This document shows, piece after piece, positions 1-10,300 of a stretch of 64,000 nt of DNA (its first letter is position 1; every line of letters begins with the position of its first letter). Source of the stretch: Amborella trichopoda (lineage: Eukaryota > Streptophyta > Magnoliopsida > Amborellales > Amborellaceae); contig NW_006498572.1 of the NCBI RefSeq assembly GCF_000471905.2, positions 261,008 through 325,007 on the forward strand, given 5' to 3'. Both the position numbers and the translations under genes were made by a program. The notes under the pieces are model-generated. The model was not told the origin of the DNA. It saw only the letters and a list, made by a program, of their open reading frames with translations, and did no database searches.

Positions 1-212
1 AGTATCATGAGCATTAGTGCCTCATGACATATAACTTCAATCTCTTTATGAAGGGTTTAAGCTTTATTCATAAACATATAAATTAGTACACCACTTTTCA
101 TGAATCATACAACAGTTTGGAATCCACTACCATTTCCATCGGTGATATATGCGAAAGGAGGCATGGTATCCAATTCATAAGAAATTTGAACTCAATTCCA
201 ACATCAACTTAC

Positions 213-250
213 ACACCACACACACACACACACACACACGCACAAACACG

Positions 251-291
<41 letters not shown>

Positions 292-292
292 C
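213..292. repeat. (CA)n(TA)n compound microsatellite, left of gap
   Basis: A CA-rich tract to about 250 passes directly into a TA tract that stops at the run of N at 293. The same compound order recurs on the other side of the gap. Confidence 0.95.
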
Positions 293-621
293 NNNNNNNN
301 NNNNNNNNNNNNNNNNNNNNNNNNNNNNNNNNNNNNNNNNNNNNNNNNNNNNNNNNNNNNNNNNNNNNNNNNNNNNNNNNNNNNNNNNNNNNNNNNNNNN
401 NNNNNNNNNNNNNNNNNNNNNNNNNNNNNNNNNNNNNNNNNNNNNNNNNNNNNNNNNNNNNNNNNNNNNNNNNNNNNNNNNNNNNNNNNNNNNNNNNNNN
501 NNNNNNNNNNNNNNNNNNNNNNNNNNNNNNNNNNNNNNNNNNNNNNNNNNNNNNNNNNNNNNNNNNNNNNNNNNNNNNNNNNNNNNNNNNNNNNNNNNNN
601 NNNNNNNNNNNNNNNNNNNNN
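293..621. other. Assembly gap (329 N)
   Basis: Run of N. Any reading frame crossing it is artificial. Both edges are microsatellite, so the gap is probably an unresolved or collapsed simple repeat. Confidence 0.98.

Positions 622-693
<72 letters not shown>
622..693. repeat. (AC)n(AT)n compound microsatellite, right of gap
   Basis: About 39 bases of AC repeat followed by about 33 bases of TA repeat, mirroring the composition of the left edge of the gap. Confidence 0.95.
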
Positions 694-695
<2 letters not shown>

Positions 696-1345
696 CAATC
701 AAAAGAAATTTGAGGCTATTTGAGCATCATTTGATCAGTCAAAAGCTCAGTGCAAAATGGACTACAGTTATGAAATTTCTGCAATTCCTTATAGTAACAT
801 GTCCCCACTTACAGGGGCATAACTCCCAATTTAGGAGGACTTTTGTTATGATTTCAAAACCAACTTCGAATTAAATACACATACCTTTCAATTGGAGTGG
901 TTTGAAAGCATTTGGACCCCGTTTGATCAGTCAAAAGCTCAGTACAATAGGAATGAAATTTCTGAAATCTGTTGAAATCTGATAACAGTGATATATCCCC
1001 ATAAACAGAGACAAAACTTCTAATATATAAGAAATTCTGAGATGATTTCAAAAACAAAGTTTGAGTAGAACATGTATCTTTCAAATGAAGCTGATTTGAA
1101 AGCATTTGGACCCCGTTTGACTAGTGAAAAGCTCAGTAAAATGGGGATGTAATTTTTGAAATCTGTTGAAATATGATAACAGTGACATGCTCCTACAAAT
1201 TGAAGCATAGCTTCCAAATAAGGAGGAATTTCAACCGGGCTTAAACACAAAAATCAAAGTAGACACACATATATTTCAAATGGTCGTGGTTTGAAAGTAT
1301 TTGAATATCTGTGATTAGTCAAAATTTTATTACAATAACATGAAA

Positions 1346-2134
1346 TTTCCACAAAATTCACAGTGTAGTCATGACACATCTCAAGGAACAATCGAATACT
1401 TCCAATTTATGATCGTTATCAACATGGAACCTTTTTCATCTTACATTAGATGCATGGGAACACCATTTCTCAAATTTTCATGGCTAACAAGAGGAATTTC
1501 AATGCTCATTTTGTCATGCAATTGAAGGCCTAATTTATTGAAAAAGCAGGACACATGCAACCACATTTCTTCTCACAATTCGCTTACATGCTCAAGCTTA
1601 GTTTCATACTTAATTTCATGCTTTCATGATTAAGGACATACAAGGTTCTTGATCTACTTAAATTGTGTGCAATGGTGCTCCCAAATTCCTTCACACAGTC
1701 CACTTCAAGCTCTCTAACAGTGGGCACAAAAAGAGGTTGAGAATACCAAGAGTTTGGCTTCCAAGAGTGAGAGAACAATGTTTGGGAGAGAAGAGAAGGG
1801 CTTAAGTAGTCCATGGGTTGAAGGTGTAAGCTCGGGTTTCCCATGTGGCAGCCACAGTGGCATGCAACTAAACAAGTGGTGGGTGTGGCAGCATGCAGCA
1901 GGCAGGTGACACCTAGTGCCAAGCATGGGCTCGGTAGGGTCACGCATGACGGCTTCCTCTCTTTGAGCGCATGACCTTCTCTTCACACATGGCGGCTAGC
2001 CTTCTCTCACCAACGATGGCTTTCTCTCTCTTTTCTCCTCCTTGTTGCTGCGTACGTTCATCTTCTTACTTTCCTTCCTTCTGCTGTGCACTTCACTATG
2101 CCAGGAAAATCTCCGTCTTTATATATATATATAT
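1346..2134 (-). repeat. Non-tandem part of dispersed repeat D, copy 1
   Basis: On the minus strand this holds a TACTTAAG-CCCTTCTCTTCTC segment (about 1780-1810 on the plus strand). It aligns with TACTTAAGGCTCTTCTCTC at about 27581-27600 on the plus strand. In both places the block lies upstream of a ~190-bp tandem array, so they are two copies of one repeat. The layout (AT-rich promoter-like block, then pyrimidine-rich leader, then tandem array) resembles an LTR or UTR of a retroelement. No termini or coding domain were found. The short ORFs here (for example 1584-1943 minus) do not resemble any protein I know. Confidence 0.4.
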
Positions 2135-2885
2135 AGAAAAATACCGAGATTAGCTCACTAACTTATATAAACATATGAGCCCAACGGCCCAGATCGAATC
2201 CAGGCCAATCTGACAGTTACAATCTTATTTTTTATTTTAATTTTAATTTTTTTTACAAATCCAAATTACTTGAAATTTTAGATGTGTATGCTTCTCATCA
2301 AGGCGCACGTAATACAAATATTTTAAAAATAATTTGTAAAAATTAAATAGATAAAAATAAGCCCGAAACGTTTCAGGGATACTTTGGTAAATTTAATTTT
2401 TGTAAATTATTTTTTTTGATATTTTTATTACATTCTCTTATTTTAGAAGAATACATGTCTAAAATTTCAAATTATTGGATTCGTAGAAAAAATATTAAAA
2501 TTCAAATACGAAATAAGTTCATGACCCTCAGATACTACAAAACAGCTATAGTCGAAAATGAACAATGATTTTGCTTGCCCTCATCACCGTCAAAAGTTCA
2601 TCGCATGGTCATGATTTTCTGGTTATGTTTCATTTTTTATTTTATGTTTCTACAAATCAAAATGATCTAAAATTTGGAGGGTGTGTTCATAAAAAATAGG
2701 TGAATCTATAAAATGCATCAAAAAATTATTTTATATGAATAAATTGACAAAAATACCCCTGAAAAATTTTCGGGGTATTTTGGTCAATTTAGTTTTTACG
2801 AATTATTTGTTTTATATTTTTCTTAGGTGTGCCTCACTAAGATGTACACTCTCTCCAAATTTCAAATCATTCCGATTTTATATAT
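2135..2885. repeat. Two degraded partial copies of the foldback MITE family
   Basis: 2135-2550 begins just after a TA tract and carries GGCCCAGATCGAATC, matching the terminal region of the MITE at 42461. 2640-2880 carries the internal ACAAATC...CCCCTGAAAAATTTTC...GGGGTATTTTGGTCAAT block of the same family. The joint around 2551-2639 is unrelated sequence. Neither copy has both ends, so this is a composite of truncated copies. Confidence 0.55.
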
Positions 2886-3355
2886 GGAGTGGATTCTGTC
2901 AACCCATGGGCTGACTACTATAGTGTTAGCCAATGGCCCCGATTCAATCTGGGCTGATATGACGATTACAATCTCATTTTGTATTTGAAATTTCATTTTT
3001 TTTTACAAATTTAAATCACTTGAAATTTTAGGTGTTTATTCGTCTCATCAAGGCACACTTAATAAAAATTTTAAAAAAATAATTCGTAAAATATAAATTG
3101 ATCAAAATACCCCCTAAATGTTTCAGGCGTATTTTGATAAATTTTTATTTTGCAGATTTTTATTTTTATATTTTTATTAGATTCTTTTATTTTTGAAGAA
3201 TAGACACTCCAAATTTCAAGTAATTTGGATTTGTAGAAAAAAAATTAAAATTCAAGCATGAAATGAGGTTGTGACCGTTATATCAGCCCAAATTCAATCT
3301 GGGCCATTAGCTGACACTGTAGCTCTCAGCTTGTGGGCTGACATGATCTTTTCCC
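2886..3355. mobile_element. Foldback MITE-like element, 470 bp
   Basis: The left end reads GGAGTGGATTCTGTCAAC and continues through GGCCCCGATTCAATCTGGGC. The reverse complement of the right end gives GGGAAAAGATCATGTCAGC and then GGCCCAGATTGAATTTGGGC. The two ends therefore form a terminal inverted repeat of roughly 100 bp or more, with an AT-rich centre that also pairs loosely. No coding potential. Both flanks are TA-repeat, so the target duplication cannot be read. A second copy lies at 42461-42933. Superfamily not determined. Confidence 0.75.
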
Positions 3356-3384
3356 ATATATATATATATATATATATATGTAGA
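3356..3384. repeat. (TA)n microsatellite at the left edge of element A
   Basis: ATATAT tract of about 24 bases followed by GTAGA, directly before the 5' LTR of element A. GTAGA may be the left half of an imperfect target duplication (ATACA follows the 3' LTR). Confidence 0.8.
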
Positions 3385-4689
3385 TGTTTGAAGACATTTT
3401 TCGACACCTTAGTCCTCGATGCGGAATAAAAGAGAAACCGGTCAATAAAGCCTTGATCTACAGTAGGAATTCCCGACAGTCTCAGAATTTCCCCAGAAAG
3501 GGTGAGAATATTTCTATGGACTCCAAAAGGTTACCTTCCAAGTTTCATCGCAATTCGACATATCTAAGGCAGCGCAAACAAAGAAACAGTTTCGAAAAAA
3601 TTGTCTCTCGCACCCTAAAATGGACCCCGTAACTAAAACACTATTTTCGGTGCTTCAAATGGCTGTGGGACTATCACCATTGGATCCAGCACGATTGAAA
3701 ACCTATAGGGGGTCAAGTTTCGTCTTAAATGGACGTTCCAAGACAAAGTTATGGGTGAAACGTTAAAAAGGGGTAGGCCGCATGCTAGTCCCATGCAGCC
3801 TCCCTGCACTAATCTCCATTAAAGGAGATTGGTTTGCACAGTCACGAGCAGTAATTTTGGATATTCATATCTCACTCGTTTTGAGTCGGGTCGTGCTCAA
3901 ACTTTGTGAGCCTGTTCATCTCGTCAAGACGAGCGTTTTGATATGTGGCACACCCTATGACGACACACGAGTAGGGAGAAAAGCTAGAGAGAAGTTGGCA
4001 ATTTGTGAAGACAGTTGTAGGAATTTCAGAAGAGAAATGTCCCACTCGAGCAGCCGTATCATGGTGCTTACACAACTGATCGACGTGAGACCAGCTCCAT
4101 TGCATGCGTAAGGTTTAAGGCTACATATGGGCCAAACTCACATATGTTGAACGGTTGGATTCAACGTGTGAAGCTGATAAAGTTGCTATAACTTCCAGTT
4201 GCCGGATTCCTGATTCCGGCCAAAAGCCCAAGATGGCAAAATCTTCATCTAAGCATGAAATCAAAATGCGTTTGTTGTAATGCGATCGTAACGACATGCT
4301 CAGTACAATTCAGTTAAAAATCAAAGAAATGCATCAAGAAACGAGCGCACTATCGATCAGAAGTTTCCAAGATTTGTGCAAATTTCAAGTCACATAATCG
4401 TGACCTAAAAGCATGATCCATGGGTTGAAGTTGGTACCAAATCGATCGTCATGCCATGCCCAACGAGAAAATAATCATCATTTTACAAAATGGGTACTAG
4501 AGCAATGCCGAATTATACATGAAAGACACACACATTCTAAGGCAGCAGTAGGGACTGTTTTGAAATTTTGTATGTTGTTGGCCAGGAGCAAAATTGTCAT
4601 TTTGCCACTATTTGTAGAATTTATTTTAATTCAAATAAATGGTAATTATCATCAATTAAATCAGATTTTGGGCATCCACCCATGTTTTG

Positions 4690-4761
4690 AGCTCAAGTCT
4701 ACAAATACATGCTAAATCAAATTGTAAAAAGCTTCCCTCATGCTTCGATCTCTTGAATAAA
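4690..4761 (+). promoter_or_regulatory. Decayed LTR promoter and poly(A)-like signal, element A 5' LTR
   Basis: TACAAATA at 4700-4707 occupies the place of the intact TATAAATA in the 3' LTR at 40215-40222. It lies just downstream of a conserved ATCCACCCATGTTTTG block shared by the LTRs. An AATAAA occurs at 4756-4761, inside the presumed R region. The T-to-C change suggests the 5' promoter is weakened. Confidence 0.5.
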
Positions 4762-4840
4762 ATTTAAGAGTTTTTCATTGAAATTGTAGGCACATCCAAG
4801 AGAGAGAAAGAGGAGAGAGAAGAAAAAGTCTAATACCCCT

Positions 4841-6265
4841 AGATGAAGGTAACTTTCTCTCTCCTCTTATATTCTCTCTTTCTCTCTCCTCCTCTCTATC
4901 TATCTTTCTCTCTCCTCCTCTCTTCTCTTTCTTTCTCTCTTCTCCTCTCTTCTCTTTCTTTCTCTCTCCTATTTTTCTTCTCTTTGTCTTTCTTTCTCTC
5001 TGATCTTTCCTCTCTCTTCTCTCCAATCATGCATGGCGGTGTCCATCGTCGAGCATGACATCCTCTTTCTTCTCTTAATCTCCTAAAACATATATAGTGA
5101 GTCGGGCCTTAACCCTAGTGGTGGGCCGAGCCTCTGTCCAAGTTCCCCTGTCTACATGTCGTGCACGATGATGCTCATCACCGCGCATGATATTTCTCCC
5201 TCTGTTATTTGACAAAGACATGGAATTGGGCCCTTTCTCAAAGTGGCAGGTCGGGTCGTGTCTGAGTCCCTTTTGACATGCACGACGATGCTTATCACCA
5301 CGCGTATCTTCTCTTTTCTCTCTCCTATCTCTCTCCCTCTATCATGGACGGTGGAACCCCATCGTCGTCCATGTTTTCTTCTCCTTCTCTCTCATCTATC
5401 ATGGATGATAGAACCTCATCATTGTCCGTGTTTTCTCTCTCCTGTCTTTTTCCCTTTATCATGGACGGCAGAACCCCATCGCCATCCATGTTTTCTTCTC
5501 CTTTCTCTCTTCTCTATCATGGAAGGCGGAACTCATCGTCGTCCATTGTTTTTTCTTCTTTCTCTCTCCTCTGTCATAAACGGTGGAACCTCGTCACCGT
5601 TCATATTTTCTTCTCCTTTCTCTCTCCTCTGTCTTGGACGACGAAACCTCACCACTATCCATATTTTCTCTCTCCTCTATGATAGACAATGAAACCCCAT
5701 CGTCGTCTATGCTTTCTTTTCTCTCCCCACTCTTTGTCATGAACGACGGAACCTCATCGCTGCCCATGCTCCTATCTTTCTTCTCTCTCTCCTATCATGG
5801 ACAGCGAAAACCTCATCACCGTCCATGCCTCCCTACCTTTCTCTCTCCCCTATCATGGACGGTAGAACCCCATCACCGTCCATGTTTCTCTTCCGTCGTC
5901 TCTCTCTTTCTCTATCTTATCTCTCTCTTTCTCCCTCTTCTTTCTTCTCTCTCCTTTCTCTTCTTTCTCACTTCTCTTCTTTTCTTCTTTTATTCTTTCC
6001 TCTCTCTTCTCTCCTTTCTTTTCTTCCTCTCTCTTTTTTTTCTTCTACCCTCTTCTTCTCTTCTCTCTTCTTCTCTTCTCTCTTCTTCTTCTCTCTTCTC
6101 CGCTCTTCTATTCCCTTCTCCTCTTTTTCTTCTCTCTCAATCTCTTATCTTTGTCTCTCTCTTCTCTTCTCTTCTTTTTCTTCTTCCTTCTCTTTCTTTC
6201 TTCTCTCTTATCTCTCCCTTTCTCTTCTCTTTTGTTCTCCTCTTCTCTTTCCTTCTCGTTTAACC
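4841..6265 (+). repeat. Polypyrimidine tract with ~58-bp hairpin tandem array in the 5' LTR
   Basis: About 1.4 kb is nearly pure C+T (TCTCTC, TTCTTC). From about 5343 to 5890 it is interrupted at 56-60 bp intervals (5343, 5400, 5460, 5518, 5574 and on) by units of the form CATGGACGG...CCGTCCATG. Each can fold into a hairpin with a stem of up to nine base pairs and a loop containing GGAACCCCATCG. The 3' LTR has the same array at 40770-41310. Long ORFs here are low-complexity Ser/Leu/Phe frames. Confidence 0.85.
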
Positions 6266-6702
6266 AAGGGAGGCTAAGTCAAGCACTGCCATGGTAGTCT
6301 TTTCGTTAAACAGTATTGTCACCGTGTCGGTCTGAGTTATCGTGCCCATCTTGCTGCCACGATACGCTAGCCATCGTGTCATGTGGGTCGGTATTGGTTT
6401 TGTCATCGATTAGTATAGCCGCAGCGCCGGTCTAAGTTATCATGCCCATCTTGTTACCATGCTGAGTCAATCACTTACTGGTCTAGTTACTATGTCAGTC
6501 TAGCCACTTGGTCAAATTCTTCTCTTCCCCTTTCCTCTATTTTATGACTTTCTTCTCCTTTCATCACTCCAATCTCTATCCTCTTACTCTTACTCTTTTC
6601 TTCTTCTTTTGGATGTGCACGCCTGTGTACATTCGCCCAAAGACAAGGTGGGGTCCCTCGGTCCGCTTGTCTTATAAATTAACTGTGTGTGTGTGATTGC
6701 AG
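4849..6702 (+). other. Possible leader intron inside the LTR
   Basis: A donor-like GAAG|GTAACT at 4848/4849 is followed by the pyrimidine tract. An acceptor-like GATTGCAG ends at 6702, with a branch-like AATTAAC about 20 bases upstream. Related donor and acceptor positions occur in element B's 3' LTR (GAG|GTAAAC at 34273, ATGCAG to 35177) and in element C on the minus strand (GTAACT at 51751, TTGTAG ending at 50215). Splicing is inferred only; the 3' LTR of A has lost the acceptor AG (GCAAAA). Confidence 0.35.
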
Positions 6703-6993
6703 AAACAAGAGAGTACATGTCAAGGGAGGCTATTCGGAACCAGTTGTAAGACTGGGAGGCTTTCCAACGTGATCTACGAGGGTACCCATATGAGTTAGCT
6801 CGAGTGAGTCACGGATCCAGGTAAGGTGTGTCTGTCTTCACATTAAATTCATCTCTCATCGGTTGGTATCCCTGCCCTTGTTTTGTAACAAGGTTCTCGA
6901 GAGAGCAGTCTTAAGACCCGGGTTCCTCTGAAACCCAAGACAAGTGCCACCAGGTCATCCCTACTCGGAAGGCGAGATTGGGGCACCTAACCA

Positions 6994-7016
6994 GCTTGAC
7001 GACTCCACTGGGGACT
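6994..7016 (+). promoter_or_regulatory. Primer-binding site region, element A
   Basis: Directly after the LTR-terminal CTAACCA comes GCTTGACGACTCCACTGGGG. Element B has GCTTGGCAACTCCATTGGGG in the same place. A TTGGCGACTCC-type sequence just after the 5' LTR is what a tRNA-primed Tat-lineage element would show. I did not assign the tRNA. Confidence 0.65.
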
Positions 7017-7318
7017 TACTACCCTTTTGTCGGATCGTCCTTGTTTGGTTAGTCTCGCCTTTGTTTTTTTTTCTGTATTGCACACACATGGCTTCTGGTT
7101 TTCTTAACCCATTTATCTGGATCGGGGATTTTCTAGTCCCCACATTCGCAAGCTTCCCTTGGGAACAAGTTCCTCGAACTTCTTTCCCAACTTTCCTTCT
7201 GAGCAAAGATCCAGTGTCTAGCCCCTAGGTCTTGACCTGGATTGGTGTGAGAGGGGACTTAAAGGTCCCTAACTCCCCACCTCCTATCTCTGGTGGAACT
7301 CCCACCAAAGCACTCTGC
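7017..7318 (+). other. Untranslated leader of element A
   Basis: About 300 bases between the primer-binding site and the gag start, aligning with 20661-20957 of element B (both contain GAGAGGGGACTTAAAGGTCC). No separate coding signal seen. Confidence 0.5.
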
Positions 7319-10300
7319 ATTGGTAGCGCATCTGCTACCACTCACAGCATGCACGCTATCACCGGCAAGTCACTTGCCGGTCGTATTGCTAAGGTATGCT
7401 GAAAGGATGCCTAGTCCCTTTCCGAAAAAGGCAAGGAAGTTGTTGTTGCTCCTGTGGGTCGCCGCAAGGCTACCCCCCACATTCCTACACCACCTCGAGT
7501 CTCTATACTTAGAGGCTAGACACATCGAGGCAGAGACCCTGAAGCCTCCACTTCCGCACACACCCTAAGGCTCGTGGGTCATCCACTAGAGTCACACCTC
7601 GGGGCAACCCTTATGTTACCTCGACTCAGTGTCAAGGATCAGGCCTCCTCAGGCCAGGTCCTGTACACGTTATGCATGTGCATCCCACCACTCGGGACAA
7701 CATCGTCACTGCGTCAACCCGAGTACACGGAAAGATGACCTCCTCATCCTCCCTCTTAGCACACACTATCGCACCTTGTAAGGGGCAGGCTTCCACTTAT
7801 TCTCTTACAGACACCTGCTTGTAGTCCTTGGCCTCCTAAGGCTAGACCACCTGTTCGAGCCCGGGCTGACCCCCAAGTCACCTGTGATCCTTCTTCAAGG
7901 GGCACACACGCGTCGCATTCACAAACCGCTCCTTGCTCCCCACTCAGGTGCCATCGTGATTCGATCCTTCCCTTGCCTACCCCTCCTCTTCAGGTAAGCA
8001 CCTCCAGCACCTCCAGCCCTGGTACTCAAAGACCTTCCCCAAGAGTATCATCTTGAGCCAACCCCATCAGCTCGATCATGTCTTTAGTGCCCATAAGAGA
8101 GCTCGGGGTAAAGACCTGATGGGAGATCAACTCCTTCCTCCTCCCTGGCCCAGGTTGACCCTAGTACCTGGTCCACACTTATTGCTTCACCTCATGGTGA
8201 CGACCCTTTCTTGCTTAAGAGAGGCCGATAAGCCGCAGTCCCAATCGCAGTTCTAGCGGGAGGTCCATCAAAGCCTCAAAGCCAAACACGATAGGGCGAT
8301 AAATCTGACTAGGGCAGTAACCAAGATGGTCGGGGCAACCTCTCTCGGTGACCCTCTTCACTAGAATCCCTTCTACCCTGTTTGAATCATAGAGCCCTGA
8401 GAGAAGGTATGAGAAGCCTTCATACTGGTTAGCATTGTAGAGGATGACTCGATCACTCAGCAGCCACGGTCCCAAGACCATCAAGAACCGGTCGTCATGA
8501 GAGCGACATATAAGACTCGAGTTCAGTTAGGGCATGCAGAGCACTTGCTGACCGATATGCCGCGCACGACCCATCAAACTTGGAAGCCTTCAACTAAGGC
8601 TGACCGCCCTGAGGAATGGTTATCGTTATGGTTGTGACTAAACGTAATGACAACCAAGAAGAACGCATGGGTAGGTTCGAATGGTGCGAGCAATGATGGA
8701 GAATATTGATCGCATGAGAAGCGTGCGGTCCCTAGTCAATGTATCCCATCACAAGGTCGACTCTCAACACTCGGGTGATGCAGCTCCAAGGCAGCCTTTT
8801 CCTCCTGCCTCACAGGACCATTTCGTCCCTCACCCCATCTCATAGGCAGAATCGACGCCATGGTAACCCATAGCCTGAAGAATAGACAAATCCCAAGTAT
8901 ATAGGGTACAACGCTTTACTAAAAGCTATACCCTTCTTACATTGATCAGGTTCCATTTCCCTCGGACTACACAAAAGGGAAGCTTCCCCTGTTTGATGGT
9001 ACAACATCCCCACACCAGCATATCGCCCATTTCCAAGCAGCATGTTGAGAGATAGCGGTTGATAGGAGACTCCTTATCCGGCAGTTTGTTGAAACCCTTG
9101 ATGGCCTGGCTTTTTAGCGGTATGCTCAGTTTTCCTTGAATTTATTACATACTTGGGAGGAAATGGAGAAACTCTTCCACCAATGCTTTTATGAGGTCGA
9201 GAGAGAGGTCCAAACCATCAAGCTTCTCACCTTGATTCAGGAACCAGATGAACTCGTGGATCAATTCATAGCAAGATGGAGGGATTTGGCTTCTCGCCAT
9301 CCTAACCCCATGCCTGAGAAGGAAGCAGTTCAAACCCGTGTGCAAAACATTCAACCTGAGATTTCTCTACATGTTGAGGCCTTCAATCCGACCTCCATGT
9401 CAGAGCTGATCTCTAAGTCGGTTCGCATAGAAAGCCTATCACACCACCATGGCGGGTCACAACAACAGTCTTCAAGCTTGGGAAACAACCAGGGCAATGG
9501 TAATTCTCGGACCAACGCCTGGGGTAATCAACAAAAAGGGGTAATTAGCGAAGCCATCACTGTCAGTGATACAAAGAAGGCTGCCTCCCAAACTTTGGAC
9601 CTCTTCAAAGGGGTAGGCACGACGAAAGCACCTTAGGTAGGCAAGTAGCAACAATCATACCATCGGGTACCCCCACTTACGAACCTTAATCGAGATGATT
9701 ATTGGGCCAAGCATAAGAATAAGGTTTATCCTTTCATGAAGGAATGGGTCCCGACATTACTCCAGTTATTATTGAAGCAGAATATGATTGAGTTGCCTAA
9801 GAGTAAGTCTTCTGATCAAGCCGGACTTGACACTCATGCAAGCTACTGTGCTTATCATCGGAGGATAAGCCACCTTACAGAGGAATGCTACACACTTAAC
9901 AACATCATCGAGGCTCTGATCCAGATAGGTCAGATTAAGCTCAAAGAACTTAAGAAGGCATTCGGGGCAACTGAGGCTTCCCACGCAGTGACAGTGCAGG
10001 AGGAAAGCAAAGGTCCACACTCTTCTGATGAGCAGCCATCAGATCTCCTTCAGGCTTTGTTCAACATGATGCTCCCAAGGCCTCGTCACTCCAAAGCCGG
10101 CAAGGCAGCCCACGCTCCTTGCTCAGGGAACTGAGAATCATTGATGCTCATACCATCAGATATGGGGCCACAAATTGAGCAAATGCTATGTGTTCGAAGC
10201 CATAGTTAAAAAGAAGGTGCAAAGAGGGCTCATTGCTTACACTGTTGTGGAACAACATCCATAAGTCAATGACCCCATCCACGAGAATGCTTCAGTGCAA

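Larger units (their letters stand above)
1..1345 (-). repeat. Degenerate ~193-bp tandem repeat (family D, copy 1)
   Basis: Four imperfect units can be seen from about 700 to 1345, anchored on a segment resembling TTGATCAGTCAAAAGCTCAG at 731, 923, 1117 and about 1311, which gives spacings of 192-194 bp. Read on the minus strand, each unit carries a CACTGTTATCA-type segment and a GTCAAAC-GGGGTCC-type segment that recur at 28200-28780 on the plus strand. Positions 1-212 are AT-rich unique-looking sequence. ORFs crossing this region are short and not conserved between units. I interpret it as the tandem-repeat part of a dispersed element; the class is unknown. Confidence 0.6.
3385..6993 (+). repeat. 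5' LTR of element A (~3.6 kb)
   Basis: Starts TGTTTGAAGACATTTTTCGAC and ends GGGGCACCTAACCA, directly before the primer-binding site. It contains U3-type sequence to about 4700, a decayed TATA position, a ~1.4 kb pyrimidine tract with hairpin repeats, and a conserved U5 block (CCTGCCCTTGTTTTG...AACCCAAGACAAGTGCCACC). The 3' LTR at 38926 has the same order. Many substitutions separate the two LTRs, so the insertion is old. Open frames inside it are simple-repeat artefacts. Confidence 0.9.

Noticed and set aside
117-874. Four long ORFs crossing the first assembly gap
   Set aside because: They consist of microsatellite dipeptides (TH, IY, CV) and translated N; no real protein.
1584-2153. Possible first exon and promoter of a host gene on either strand
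   Set aside because: The key block recurs at about 27581 in a different context, so it belongs to a dispersed repeat.
5243-6277. Ser/Leu/Phe-rich ORFs of up to 226 residues in the LTR pyrimidine tract (also 40670-41711)
   Set aside because: A C+T tract has few stop codons in any frame; the frames follow the DNA repeat and differ between the two LTRs.
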